A stretch of DNA of 11,766 bases from JBHPCZ01 sp042573625 (GCA_042573625.1 JBHPCZ010000105.1:1-11766); one strand, 5' to 3'; positions 1 to 7,137 are shown, numbered from the stretch's first letter. The notes: a model not told the origin generated them from the sequence alone. Numbers and translations are program-made.

Positions 1-146
1 CCCCTTGTACCCTTTGGGATCACACCTGCTCAATTGGAGATGACCCACTTATTTTACCCTAATTAACTACAACTAATCGGGAGATGATTCTAATCTTTTA
101 ATAATGGCAGTAATTAAAACTGTCGGAAAGAGCCTTCTGGTCGGCA

Positions 147-1913
147 TCATATCGATTCACCCGTATCTCCGGTTGGAAACTGGCGCTCCAATAGAAATAT
201 GAATTTATAAATATTGATCATAATCTCATCACCGCTTTTAAGTTTTTTGGGTGAATCCGGCTTGATTTCCTCGCCGTTCAGAAAGGTCTTATTCTTGCTC
301 CGCTGGTCTTCAAGGTAAAAGGAATCGTTTCTGTTTTCAATGGTGGCATGAAAGCTGGAAACGGTTTCCTCGGGGATGATAACATCATTGTTGACTTCCC
401 GACCGATTTTTATCACTTTTTTGCTCAGCGCGAATGTTTTCTTGGTAGTGATATTTTTGACATCGATCAGCATTGCCTGGGGCCACGAATCGGCCTCCTT
501 CCGTGAAGGGTCCCCGGCGTGAGCAATAGTAACATCCGGCGCCGGCGCTTTTGATTTTCCTCTGAAATCCATGACTGTCTCGCCTGCCGGAATGAGATCG
601 GGCAGGATAAAGATGAATTTATAAACATTAAACGTGATCTCATCACCGCTTTTGAGCTTTACGGGTGTAGACGGTTTGATTTCCACGCCATTGAGAAACG
701 TCTTGTTTGTACTTCTTTGATCTTCCAGATAAAAGAAGCCATCTTTGTATTCAATGGTGGCATGGAAACTGGATACCGTTTCAACGGGAATTGGAATTTC
801 ATTATTGGAATTCCTGCCAACCTTTGTGACTCTTTTCCCCAGGGTGATGGTCTTTCTCTCGGTGATATTTTTGACATCCACCATCTCCGCCCGCGGCATC
901 GACGCAACCTCCCTGGCACGCAAAGCCGGGATGTGTGCAGCCGCTCCTGCCTTGGCAGGTGATCTGGATATTCTACTGAAAACAATTACCGCTATGACAG
1001 CCAGCAAAACAACGAAAAAGCCTGCGAGAATAACAGGTGTTGATAAAAACGGCTTTTGTTCTTGAACCGGCTTTGGGGATGACGCGACTTCCGGCCTGTC
1101 GGCCGGCGAGGCCGTCACTGCCGGTTTCTCAACTTTGGGCGCTGCGGTAACGGGTTTTGTTTCCGGTTCCTTGGGCGTATCAGAAACGGTTTGCGGGACA
1201 GCCGCAACCGGCTTGCGCGCCGGCTCGGAAGTCAATTTGTTGATCTTATCAAAGATTGTCTCAATGTCCTCAGTGGTTTGAGCCCTGAAGTATTCACCAT
1301 CGGTTTGAAAAGCCAACGTCTGAATAAGTTTGAAATCCGCCTGATCCGTAAATGCGATACCAAAAATACGAATTCCGGTTGTCTTGCTTAACTCCGTCAG
1401 GCTTTCCTTCAGCCACTTTTCCCTCTCAAGATCGCGCAGTCTGTCTCCCGTATCCACAATACCATCGGTCAGCAATATGATGATCTTCTGCGCATCTGGT
1501 CTGCCGTTTATTTTCAGTTCATAAATAGCCCTCTCAACACCCGCCGGAGTGTCGGAAAACAGCCCCTTATAATCCACCATCTTCAGGCTTTCCATGAATC
1601 TGGCCCGGGTCCCCAGGCCCTTTATTTCCAAAAGGGGCTGCACCAGCCTGGCCTCCTGATCGAAAATAACCATCCCGGCGCGGCCCTTACCCCTATAACC
1701 TGAGAGAAATTCCGTCACCACATTCCGGGTTAAAAATTTCGGATCATTCTTGAGCATACTCCCGGAATTATCTAAAACAAGAATAATATCCAGTTGTCGA
1801 GTCTTCTGAGCATCCTTTCTTGATGTTTTTTCCCTGGTCATGCAGATTCCCAACTGAATCTGTACCAGGAAAAACAACATAACACTAATAAAGAGCGCCA
1901 ATCGCTTTATCAT
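147..1913 (-). CDS. Membrane-anchored VWA domain protein with two tandem FHA domains
   Basis: Predicted signalling or scaffold protein; the substrate is unknown. Residues are numbered from the in-frame ATG at 1931. A hydrophobic signal segment (about 10-30) leads into a VWA domain (about 46-235) with an intact MIDAS: D54-x-S56-x-S58, T128 and D156 in LLTDG. A Pro/Lys/Thr-rich linker (about 236-293) follows, then one transmembrane helix (about 297-319). Two FHA domains lie at about 353-442 and 491-580, each with a GR...SSFH core and a TFLNG strand. This topology puts VWA outside the membrane and the phosphothreonine-binding FHA modules in the cytoplasm (inference). I prefer the ATG at 1913 (588 residues): AGGAG and AGAAGG stand before it, while the ATG at 1931 has no good ribosome site. 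The FHA copies are very alike, so the second is probably a recent duplication. No kinase or phosphatase partner is in view. Confidence 0.88.
   Translation of the reverse strand: MIKRLALFISVMLFFLVQIQLGICMTREKTSRKDAQKTRQLDIILVLDNSGSMLKNDPKFLTRNVVTEFLSGYRGKGRAGMVIFDQEARLVQPLLEIKGLGTRARFMESLKMVDYKGLFSDTPAGVERAIYELKINGRPDAQKIIILLTDGIVDTGDRLRDLEREKWLKESLTELSKTTGIRIFGIAFTDQADFKLIQTLAFQTDGEYFRAQTTEDIETIFDKINKLTSEPARKPVAAVPQTVSDTPKEPETKPVTAAPKVEKPAVTASPADRPEVASSPKPVQEQKPFLSTPVILAGFFVVLLAVIAVIVFSRISRSPAKAGAAAHIPALRAREVASMPRAEMVDVKNITERKTITLGKRVTKVGRNSNNEIPIPVETVSSFHATIEYKDGFFYLEDQRSTNKTFLNGVEIKPSTPVKLKSGDEITFNVYKFIFILPDLIPAGETVMDFRGKSKAPAPDVTIAHAGDPSRKEADSWPQAMLIDVKNITTKKTFALSKKVIKIGREVNNDVIIPEETVSSFHATIENRNDSFYLEDQRSKNKTFLNGEEIKPDSPKKLKSGDEIMINIYKFIFLLERQFPTGDTGESI
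201..472 (-). repeat. FHA-encoding direct repeat, unit 2 (C-terminal FHA)
   Basis: This segment matches 615-886 at a constant offset of 414 bases (138 codons) with no length change that I can see. Both units share runs such as ctcatcaccgctttt and caatggtggcatg. It encodes the C-terminal FHA domain, so the repeat is an in-frame intragenic duplication. Confidence 0.8.
615..886 (-). repeat. FHA-encoding direct repeat, unit 1 (membrane-proximal FHA)
   Basis: Partner of the 201-472 unit, 414 bases away and in the same reading frame. It encodes the FHA domain nearest the transmembrane helix. The two protein copies share GR, SSFHATIE, FYLEDQRS, NKTFLNG, LKSGDEI and YKFIF, and differ mainly in the loop after GR (RNSNNEI against REVNNDV). 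Confidence 0.8.
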
Positions 1914-2076
1914 ATGCCTTCTGCTCCTCATACCATTAACCCAAGTGTTCTAATTCATAATAGTGAACTAAAATTAATGTATAGCAGTTGTCAAAATAAC
2001 GTTCCGTTTCCGCCGAGGCTTGCATAAAATATGAACCCAAGTAACTCAATCGGAACATATTCGGGACAACCATTAT

Positions 2077-2105
2077 AAAATAAGCTAATATCTGAATGAT
2101 GTCAA
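2077..2105 (-). promoter_or_regulatory. Candidate sigma-70 promoter for the VWA-FHA gene
   Basis: On the minus strand a perfect TTGACA (2105-2100) is followed after 17 bases by TATTTT (2082-2077), with TATAAT overlapping just downstream (2077-2072). It lies between the nitroreductase stop and the VWA-FHA start and would give a 5' leader of about 150 bases. A second TTGACA on the same strand at 1994-1989 has no convincing -10 partner. Sequence match only. Confidence 0.35.
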
Positions 2106-2154
2106 TTTATTGTGGTTTTTAAGGTCTTGATTTAACAGGCTTGGGCTGCGTCAT

Positions 2155-2700
2155 CTACGAAAAGGGGCGATATAATTGTCCGAAGGCATTTTGATACACT
2201 TTTTCATACTGTAATGTTTCCCTACTGTGAGGAGACTTTTTCTCATCCGGATATCCCACGGCGATCATCGACTCCACGTTCAGGGTTCCCGGAATGTTCA
2301 GAATTTCAGATATATACGACTGCGCACTTTTCGTCTTATCATGCATTCTTTTCCTAATCTGGATCCAACAGCTACCCAGTCCCAGATATTCCGCCGCCAA
2401 CTGGATAAATATGGTGGCAATAGAGGCATCCTCAACCCATACATCGGATATGTCTTGATCAGCGCAGATAACGAATCCCAGCGGCGCGTCTCTCAGAAAT
2501 GATGATCCGTGGGGTTTTGCCCGTGAAAGCGCTTCCAGCAGCCCCTTCTCGGTAACAACGATAAACGACCAGGGATTAAACCCTCTGGATGAAGGAGAGC
2601 GGAGCGCCGCCTCGACCAGCAATTCGACCTTCTCTGCCTCTACTTTTTCTTCTGAAAATCTCCGGATGCTTCTTCTTTTTTGAATCAGGGAATGAAACAT
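2155..2700 (-). CDS. Nitroreductase-family FMN-dependent oxidoreductase
   Basis: A 181-residue flavoprotein of the nitroreductase superfamily; members use NAD(P)H and bound FMN to reduce nitro compounds, quinones or related acceptors. The N-terminal RRSIRRF motif (residues 9-15) and PSSRGFNPWSF (about 36-46) are the usual FMN phosphate- and ring-contacting segments. The later block EDASIATIFIQLAAEYLGLGSCWI is typical of the fold, as is the GYPDE near the C-terminus. The length fits the compact single-domain branch. The start is supported by AAGGAG nine bases before the ATG. Its upstream region lies largely inside a degenerate repeat element (2755-2944), so it is transcribed either from there or by read-through from glutamine synthetase. 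The true substrate cannot be read from the sequence. Confidence 0.88.
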   Translation of the reverse strand: MFHSLIQKRRSIRRFSEEKVEAEKVELLVEAALRSPSSRGFNPWSFIVVTEKGLLEALSRAKPHGSSFLRDAPLGFVICADQDISDVWVEDASIATIFIQLAAEYLGLGSCWIQIRKRMHDKTKSAQSYISEILNIPGTLNVESMIAVGYPDEKKSPHSRETLQYEKVYQNAFGQLYRPFS

Positions 2701-2739
2701 AAATCCATCTCCTTATAACAAACATTTTGATATCAGGTT

Positions 2740-2763
2740 CTTCTCCAAATCTAATTGGAGAAG
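2740..2763. repeat. 9-bp inverted repeat at the edge of element copy 1
   Basis: CTTCTCCAA (2740-2748) and TTGGAGAAG (2755-2763) form a perfect stem around a six-base loop; one further pair (2739/2764) extends it to ten. The right arm is also the conserved outer edge (TTGGAGAAGAG) of the repeat family, but the left arm is present only at this copy. No T-run follows on the minus strand, so it does not look like a standard terminator. Confidence 0.6.
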
Positions 2764-2944
2764 AGGATTCGGGGATCCAAGGGATCAAGGGTTCAAGTGT
2801 TTGTTTTCCAGCGATTTTATCAGCGCTTTGAAAATCATCCCTCTGCAATACTCGAATCCTTAAAATTCTAATCATCCCTCTTGAATCCTAATCTTTCCAA
2901 GCATTTCACTTGAATCCTCGGATCCTTGACTCCTTGAATCCTTA
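2755..2944 (-). repeat. Four-helix-bundle (S23/IVP-like) element remnant, copy 1
   Basis: Intergenic element between glnA and the nitroreductase gene. Its arms, 2773-2799 and 2907-2941, are inverted repeats of one another built from GGATTCAAGG-like units; the right arm has about eight extra bases. Read on the minus strand, the left side encodes ALIKSLENKHLNP, which corresponds to the C-terminal helix of S23/IVP-type four-helix-bundle proteins and matches the other three copies. The N-terminal coding part has gone and is replaced by two partial repeats of a GGATTC...GAGGGATGATT block. No functional gene remains. It fills most of the 282-base gap here. Confidence 0.75.
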
Positions 2945-2945
2945 C

Positions 2946-2975
2946 ATAATCATCAACTCTTTTTCAGATGATTAT
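2946..2975. repeat. 9-bp inverted repeat just after glnA
   Basis: ATAATCATC (2946-2954) and GATGATTAT (2967-2975) are perfect complements with a 12-base loop, beginning eight bases past the glnA stop. It could end or stabilise the glnA message, but the stem is AT-rich and no T-run follows on the minus strand, so terminator function is uncertain. Confidence 0.45.
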
Positions 2976-2982
2976 CAAATAG

Positions 2983-4320
2983 TTAAGTTATCGGCAAATA
3001 TTTTTCAATTTCGTACCGGCTGACGTGGGTCCGATAGAGGTCCCATTCGATCTTTTTGTTTTCCACAAACTTGTAAAAAATATGCTCACCCAGAGCTTCT
3101 TTTACCAGTTCTGATTTTTCAACTTCAAGGAGCGCCTCATAAAGATTTCCCGGAAGGGTTCGAATGCCTCTTTCTTTTCTGTCTTTTTCGGACATTTGGT
3201 AGATATCCTCCTCAATGGGTTCCGGGAGTTCATATTCGTTCTCAACCCCCTTTAACCCGGCGGCCAGCATCACCGCAAAAGCCAGATATGGATTACAGGC
3301 TGGATCCGGAGCACGGAATTCTATACGTGTCGCCACCTCTTTTCCGGGTTTGTACATGGGAACCCGAATCATGGTTGAACGATTCCGCCGGGCCCAGGAA
3401 ATATAGACAGGGGCTTCATAACCCGGTACCAGTCGTTTGTAGGAATTGACCCACTGGTTGGTTACGGCAATAATCTCCCGGGCATGCCTCATGATTCCGG
3501 CAATATAACCTTTTGCAATTTTGGAGATATGGTGCGGATCATCGCCATCGTGAAAGAGGTTTTTATCTCCCTGAAAGAGGGATTGATGCACATGCATGCC
3601 GCTTCCATTTTCGCCAAAAATCGGTTTGGGCATGAATGTGGCATAATAACCGTGCTGCCGGGCGATCTCTTTAACAACGATTCGATACGTCATGGTCTTG
3701 TCAGACATGCTGAGCGCATCGTCGTATCGCAGGTCGATTTCGTGTTGGCTCGGCGCTACTTCATGATGGCTGTACTCCACGTCTATCCCCATGTCCTGCA
3801 GCGCAAAAATGGTCTCCCGTCTCAGATCCGACGCCATATCCAGGGGTCGGCTGTCGAAATAGCCGCCTGAATCAAGAATTTCAGGGCTTTTGTTGCTTTT
3901 AAAATAAAAATATTCAAGTTCCGGCCCCACGTAGAATTTATATCCCTTTTTACCTATTTTCTCCAAAAGTCTTTTGAGCACATATCGCGGATCCCCTTCA
4001 TAAGGGGTATGGTCCGGGTTGACGATATCACAAAACATCCGGGCCACAGGCCTGTCACCCGAACGCCAGGGCAGCATTCTGAATGTTTTCGGGTCCGGCA
4101 GTGCAACCATGTCACTCTCCTCAATACGCGCAAAACCCTCAATGGAAGACCCGTCAAACCCCATACCCTCTGTCATGCCCATCTCCAGCTCAGACGGCGT
4201 CACCGCGAATGTCTTCAGCACTCCCAAGACATCCGTGAACCAGAACTGAATAAAACTGACATTTCTTTCAGCAACGATTTTCATGACATCTTCTCTGGTC
4301 AAACAATCTCCACGGCTCAT
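2983..4320 (-). CDS. glnA: Type I glutamine synthetase (GSI-alpha)
   Basis: Cytoplasmic dodecameric ligase that makes glutamine from glutamate, ammonia and ATP, the main entry point for ammonium. The 445 residues fit the short GSI-alpha class (as in Bacillus and Thermotoga). Visible motifs are the latch loop DGSSIEGF (57-63), the metal-binding E134 and E136 in GPELEYF, HHEVAPSQHEIDL (185-197), the active-site GSGMHVHQS (239-247), the Glu flap VPGYEAPVYISW (298-309, E302), RRNRSTMIRVP (311-321) and EFRAPDPACNPYLA. The adenylylation-site segment and extra insertion of GSI-beta enzymes are not seen, so control is expected by feedback or at expression rather than by GlnE (family knowledge plus inference). 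The start is supported by AAAGGAG eight bases before the ATG. It is divergent from the M48 gene. I found no sigma-54 promoter upstream. Confidence 0.97.
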   Translation of the reverse strand: MSRGDCLTREDVMKIVAERNVSFIQFWFTDVLGVLKTFAVTPSELEMGMTEGMGFDGSSIEGFARIEESDMVALPDPKTFRMLPWRSGDRPVARMFCDIVNPDHTPYEGDPRYVLKRLLEKIGKKGYKFYVGPELEYFYFKSNKSPEILDSGGYFDSRPLDMASDLRRETIFALQDMGIDVEYSHHEVAPSQHEIDLRYDDALSMSDKTMTYRIVVKEIARQHGYYATFMPKPIFGENGSGMHVHQSLFQGDKNLFHDGDDPHHISKIAKGYIAGIMRHAREIIAVTNQWVNSYKRLVPGYEAPVYISWARRNRSTMIRVPMYKPGKEVATRIEFRAPDPACNPYLAFAVMLAAGLKGVENEYELPEPIEEDIYQMSEKDRKERGIRTLPGNLYEALLEVEKSELVKEALGEHIFYKFVENKKIEWDLYRTHVSRYEIEKYLPIT

Positions 4321-4401
4321 CTTTGTGTCTCCTTTGCTTGGTCTTTTCCTCTATTTAAAAGATTGTTTAGAAAAGGCTTCCCTTCTTCTAATGTCTGATA
4401 G

Positions 4402-4418
4402 TCCCGCAAACGGCGGGA
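4402..4418. promoter_or_regulatory. GC-rich hairpin in the glnA leader
   Basis: TCCCGC and GCGGGA form a six-pair stem around a five-base loop, about 80-100 bases upstream of the glnA start. A T-rich tract lies about 13 bases to the right on the plus strand, too far for a standard terminator. It could be a leader structure in the glnA message; its function is unknown. Confidence 0.4.
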
Positions 4419-4584
4419 TTGTGAGTCGGCTTTTTGTGTTTTTAGAGGGTAACACAAAGAATACCCTATTCCCACCCAATTGCCGGTTTTGTTAATTTTT
4501 TTAGCTGTTTGCGGCGCTTTTGGGTTTTGGTAATCACCCGCTTAATGGGTCATCAGCCTTCTCTTTTCCCTTTTTAATATCATG

Positions 4585-4609
4585 TAGATAGTGTAAAGTA
4601 TACTGTCTA
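4585..4609. promoter_or_regulatory. Imperfect dyad, candidate operator
   Basis: TAGATAGT (4585-4592) and ACTGTCTA (4602-4609) match as an inverted repeat at 7 of 8 positions with a 9-base spacer. The inner spacer boundary also forms AGTATACT. It sits eight bases before the TTGACA of the M48 promoter, a common place for an activator or repressor site. The binding protein is unknown. Confidence 0.4.
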
Positions 4610-4616
4610 TTTATGC

Positions 4617-4646
4617 TTGACATTCAGACCGTCCAGAACTTACTAT
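4617..4646 (+). promoter_or_regulatory. Candidate sigma-70 promoter for the M48 protease gene
   Basis: A perfect TTGACA (4617-4622) is followed after 18 bases by TACTAT (4641-4646), which matches the -10 consensus at four of six positions. This predicts a start near 4653 and a leader of about 60 bases. The ribosome site is the AAAGG at about 4697-4701. No closer pair was found upstream of the gene. Confidence 0.5.
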
Positions 4647-4710
4647 TTCTATCAAGTAGAATATGCAAAGACGCTTTTTTAACTATCATCCCTTTTAAAG
4701 GCAATAAGCA

Positions 4711-6258
4711 ATGATACGCAGACTATTCATTTTATTGACTTTCGCAGCCTTGCTCCTTCCCGGATGTGCAACGAATCCGGTCACCGGAAGTTCGGAATTG
4801 AGCCTGGTCTCGGAATCCCGGGAAATCGAAATCGGCCAGCAGCAATATGAACCCTCCCGGCAGATGCAGGGCGGAGATTATGCGATCGACCCGGACCTGA
4901 CCAGCTATGTCAATGAGGTCGGGCAGCGCCTGGCAGCGGTCAGCGACCGTCAGCTTCCTTACGAATTTGTGGTTTTAAACAATTCCGTGCCCAATGCCTG
5001 GGCTCTGCCGGGCGGTAAGCTCGCCATAAACCGCGGGTTACTGCTGGAATTGAACAACGAAGCCGAGCTGGCGGCTGTCCTTGCGCATGAAATCGTTCAC
5101 GCAGCGGCCCGTCATGGGGCCAAAAACATAGAACGCGGCATGCTGCTGCAGGGCGCCGTGCTGGCGGCCGGAATTGCTGCTTCGGGCAGTAACTATGGGG
5201 CTCTGGCCGTCGGGGGTGCTCAACTCGGCGCAGCCCTGATCAGCAGTAAATACGGACGGAATGCGGAACGAGAATCTGACTTGTACGGAATGCAATATAT
5301 GTCCCGTGCAGGATATGATCCGCAGGCGGCGGTGAGTCTGCAAGAGACTTTTGTCCGCCTGTCCGAAAATAAAAACCCAAACTGGCTCACCGGGCTATTT
5401 GCCAGCCATCCTCCTTCCCAGGAACGTGTTGATGCCAATCGTGAACTCGCCCGTACACTGCCCCCTGGTGGTGAACTTTACACGGAGCGGTATCAACGCC
5501 ATATCGCCCACCTGAAAAAGACCAAAGATGCTTACGCAGCCCATGATGAGGGGCGAAAAGCGCTCAGCAAAGGAAATGCTCGTGAAGCCATGGCATTGGC
5601 AGAAAAGGCGCTTAAGATTGAACCCAGAGAACCGTTGTTTCATGCCTTGCGCGGCGATGCCTATCTCAGCGGGAAACAATATCGGGGTGCCCTTTCCAAC
5701 TATAACCAGGCATTGGAACGCAACAACCGATTTTTTTATTTTTACGTTCAGAGAGGGCTGACCAAAGAAAAACTGGGCGATCGCGAAGGGGCACGCAGTG
5801 ACCTGAAGAAAAGTATTCTGCTTTTGCCTACAGCTAAAGCTTACAATGCCCTGGGAAAACTCGCCTTGATCGAAGGGGATCGCAATCAGGCAAAGATGTA
5901 TTTCAATGCCGCAGCGGGTTCCAACTCCGAAGCCGGTCAGCAGGCCTCAAAGTCATTAATACAACTCGACATTCCCGACAATCCGAATAATTACCTGAGG
6001 GTTCAAACGGGCTTAAACCAACAGGGATACCTCATCGCCCGGGTAGCCAACCCAACCTCACTTTCGGTGGATAAGGTTCGCCTGCTGATCCAGTATCGAG
6101 ACGCCCGGGGCAGGATACATGAAATGACCCGGAATGTGCCCGGACCTATCAGGCCGGGCGGGGCTGTCCGCGTCAACACCGGACTGGGACCGATTAATCA
6201 ATCATCGAAACTGAGTGAACTGAGAGCGATCATCATCAACGCTGAAGCAGTCCGGTGA
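4711..6258 (+). CDS. BepA-like M48 zinc metalloprotease lipoprotein with TPR repeats
   Basis: Periplasmic membrane-anchored protease, likely acting in outer-membrane protein assembly and quality control like E. coli BepA. The 515-residue chain opens with a lipoprotein signal ending LLLPGC (modified Cys19). The M48 catalytic domain spans about 30-250. It has the zinc motif HEIVH (H126, E127, H130), a third ligand E188 in RNAERESDLYG, and an ASHPPSQERV segment whose H233 fits the regulatory 'His switch' described for BepA. The conserved NAWALPGGKLAINRGLL precedes the zinc site. TPR-like helical repeats cover about 272-420 (for example AREAMALAEKALKIEPREP), and a roughly 95-residue C-terminal beta-rich segment follows. 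It differs from BepA, which has a cleaved signal, in being a predicted lipoprotein. It is the only plus-strand gene, with its own promoter, and stands alone. Confidence 0.93.
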   Translation: MIRRLFILLTFAALLLPGCATNPVTGSSELSLVSESREIEIGQQQYEPSRQMQGGDYAIDPDLTSYVNEVGQRLAAVSDRQLPYEFVVLNNSVPNAWALPGGKLAINRGLLLELNNEAELAAVLAHEIVHAAARHGAKNIERGMLLQGAVLAAGIAASGSNYGALAVGGAQLGAALISSKYGRNAERESDLYGMQYMSRAGYDPQAAVSLQETFVRLSENKNPNWLTGLFASHPPSQERVDANRELARTLPPGGELYTERYQRHIAHLKKTKDAYAAHDEGRKALSKGNAREAMALAEKALKIEPREPLFHALRGDAYLSGKQYRGALSNYNQALERNNRFFYFYVQRGLTKEKLGDREGARSDLKKSILLLPTAKAYNALGKLALIEGDRNQAKMYFNAAAGSNSEAGQQASKSLIQLDIPDNPNNYLRVQTGLNQQGYLIARVANPTSLSVDKVRLLIQYRDARGRIHEMTRNVPGPIRPGGAVRVNTGLGPINQSSKLSELRAIIINAEAVR

Positions 6259-6289
6259 GACCTTTGAAAAACGTCCCCTTTAGTTGAAA

Positions 6290-6652
6290 AAAAGGGTCCA
6301 AGGATTCAAGAGCTCAAGGGGTCGAGTGTTTGTTCTCCAGCGATTTTATCAGCGCTTTGGGCGTCATTCTACTGTTTACCCTGTTAAATAAAATCTCATT
6401 TCATGAAATCAGATTTTAATGCAAAGCATTATTTAACAGGGCAGGTATTTGAAGGAATCCACCCAGCTGCCCTTCTGATCTGAGATGTCAGGCCTTATCT
6501 TTTTTCTTTTGGGAATCTCCTTGTTACTTTATAAATATTCAAAAAAAGTGTGTCCGACTTTTCCCGAACTTTCAGGTCTCATTAATCCTTAAGCTTTTCA
6601 CTTGAACCGCTCGGCTGAGGTCGCCGCAAGCCCTTGAACCCTTGAACCCTAA
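6290..6652 (-). pseudogene. Decayed four-helix-bundle (S23/IVP-like) protein gene, element copy 2
   Basis: The best-preserved copy. On the minus strand, 44 consecutive codons from 6578 to 6447 read DLKVREKS, then LNIYKVTRRFPKE, one TAA stop, GLTSQIRRAA and IPSN. This is the well-known N-terminal half of the four-helix-bundle family (related to proteins encoded in 23S rRNA intervening sequences). Two stops also lie just before the Asp codon, so it cannot be expressed whole. The central part is missing; in its place is a hairpin sequence (6379-6441), after which the C-terminal helix resumes as ALIKSLENK near 6320-6355. The outer arms (about 6293-6328 and 6598-6650) keep the family's inverted-repeat edge units. 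The right arm also contains an extra GC-rich stretch (about 6608-6631). Confidence 0.85.
6379..6441. repeat. Perfect 13-bp inverted repeat with nested palindromes
   Basis: CCCTGTTAAATAA (6379-6391) and TTATTTAACAGGG (6429-6441) are exact complements. The interior contains AAAATCT (6390-6396) paired with AGATTTT (6411-6417), which encloses the palindrome ATTTCATGAAAT (6398-6409). It replaces the middle of the copy-2 pseudogene. It could be a small inserted element or a recombination scar; no target-site duplication is evident. Confidence 0.75.
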
Positions 6653-6712
6653 ATTTTCTGAGCATCCCCTTTCAGAAGCAAACCAAAGCCGGGTCCTCCG
6701 GATCCAGATTTT

Positions 6713-7114
6713 TTACTCGATTTTTAAACACGCTTTTATCTTCTCAACATGCCCTTTTGCATGTTCAGGGTTACGGGTATTTGACAGCTTCATGAGATAT
6801 TTGGAAGCCTCCACGGGAGACTCTCCTCTTCGCTGTAGAACCAATCTGTACCAGGGGGGAAGATCGTAGCTGTAACTGCTCGATAATTCTTCGGAATGTC
6901 GTCGGATGGCTGCCAGCCGATCTTTTGTCCGCCTGTCTGTCTTTTTGTCCGCCCCCTCAACAGTTTCTGCAATCACATACCCCGCCAAATCTGATGCGAC
7001 CTGGTGCTTTAATTTTCGATATCTCAAGATCGGGCGAAGCCAAAATTGGGTGATAACATACCCGAAAACCCCGAAGGCAAAACTGATAATTGCTACGATA
7101 TATATAGGTTCCAT
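6713..7114 (-). CDS. Small membrane-anchored protein, function unknown
   Basis: A 133-residue protein I cannot assign to a named family. Residues 1-28 form one N-terminal transmembrane helix (IYIVAIISFAFGVFGYVITQF). A basic, largely helical soluble part follows: LRPILRYRKLKHQVASDLAGY, then a charged stretch rich in Lys, Arg and Glu, DLPPWYRLVLQRRGESP, and a helical tail ending EKIKACLKIE. The pattern suggests a single-pass protein with its C-terminal domain in the cytoplasm (positive residues follow the helix). The start is supported by TAGGAA before the ATG. It begins 24 bases from element copy 3 and about 105 bases after mutY, so it is probably transcribed with mutY. Overlapping plus-strand frames lack ribosome sites and are not favoured. 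Confidence 0.65.
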   Translation of the reverse strand: MEPIYIVAIISFAFGVFGYVITQFWLRPILRYRKLKHQVASDLAGYVIAETVEGADKKTDRRTKDRLAAIRRHSEELSSSYSYDLPPWYRLVLQRRGESPVEASKYLMKLSNTRNPEHAKGHVEKIKACLKIE

Positions 7115-7137
7115 AAATATGTTCCTATTGATTCGCT

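Larger units (their letters stand above)
4321..4710. other. Divergent intergenic region between glnA and the M48 gene
   Basis: A 390-base gene-free stretch carrying the 5' controls of two divergent genes. On the left is the glnA ribosome site (AAAGGAG on the minus strand). Within it are a GC-rich hairpin (TCCCGC 4402-4407 / GCGGGA 4413-4418) and a weak AGGGTA/TACCCT dyad (4446-4451 / 4462-4467). On the right are a dyad and a TTGACA promoter facing the M48 gene. The glnA promoter itself could not be fixed. Confidence 0.6.
6259..6712. other. Convergent intergenic region occupied by element copy 2
   Basis: A 454-base gap between two converging genes (M48 protease from the left, small membrane protein from the right). 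Almost all of it is one decayed four-helix-bundle element (6290-6652), with an internal 13-bp inverted repeat. I see no intact gene and no clear rho-independent terminator for either flanking gene. Confidence 0.7.

Noticed and set aside
1..146. Gene or element at the left edge
   Set aside because: The 146 bases after the VWA-FHA stop are AT-rich and show no open frame, ribosome site or strong hairpin.
2576..2875. 99-codon minus-strand open frame
   Set aside because: It joins the out-of-frame element copy 1 to an alternative frame of the nitroreductase gene. No ribosome site or family match.
4321..4710. Sigma-54 promoter or glutamine riboswitch for glnA
   Set aside because: No GG-N10-GC type -24/-12 element was found on the minus strand, and no glnA RNA motif core was recognised.
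6259..6300. Rho-independent terminator after the M48 gene
   Set aside because: A short CCCTTT/AAAGGG pairing exists, but no T-run follows on the plus strand and the stem is weak.
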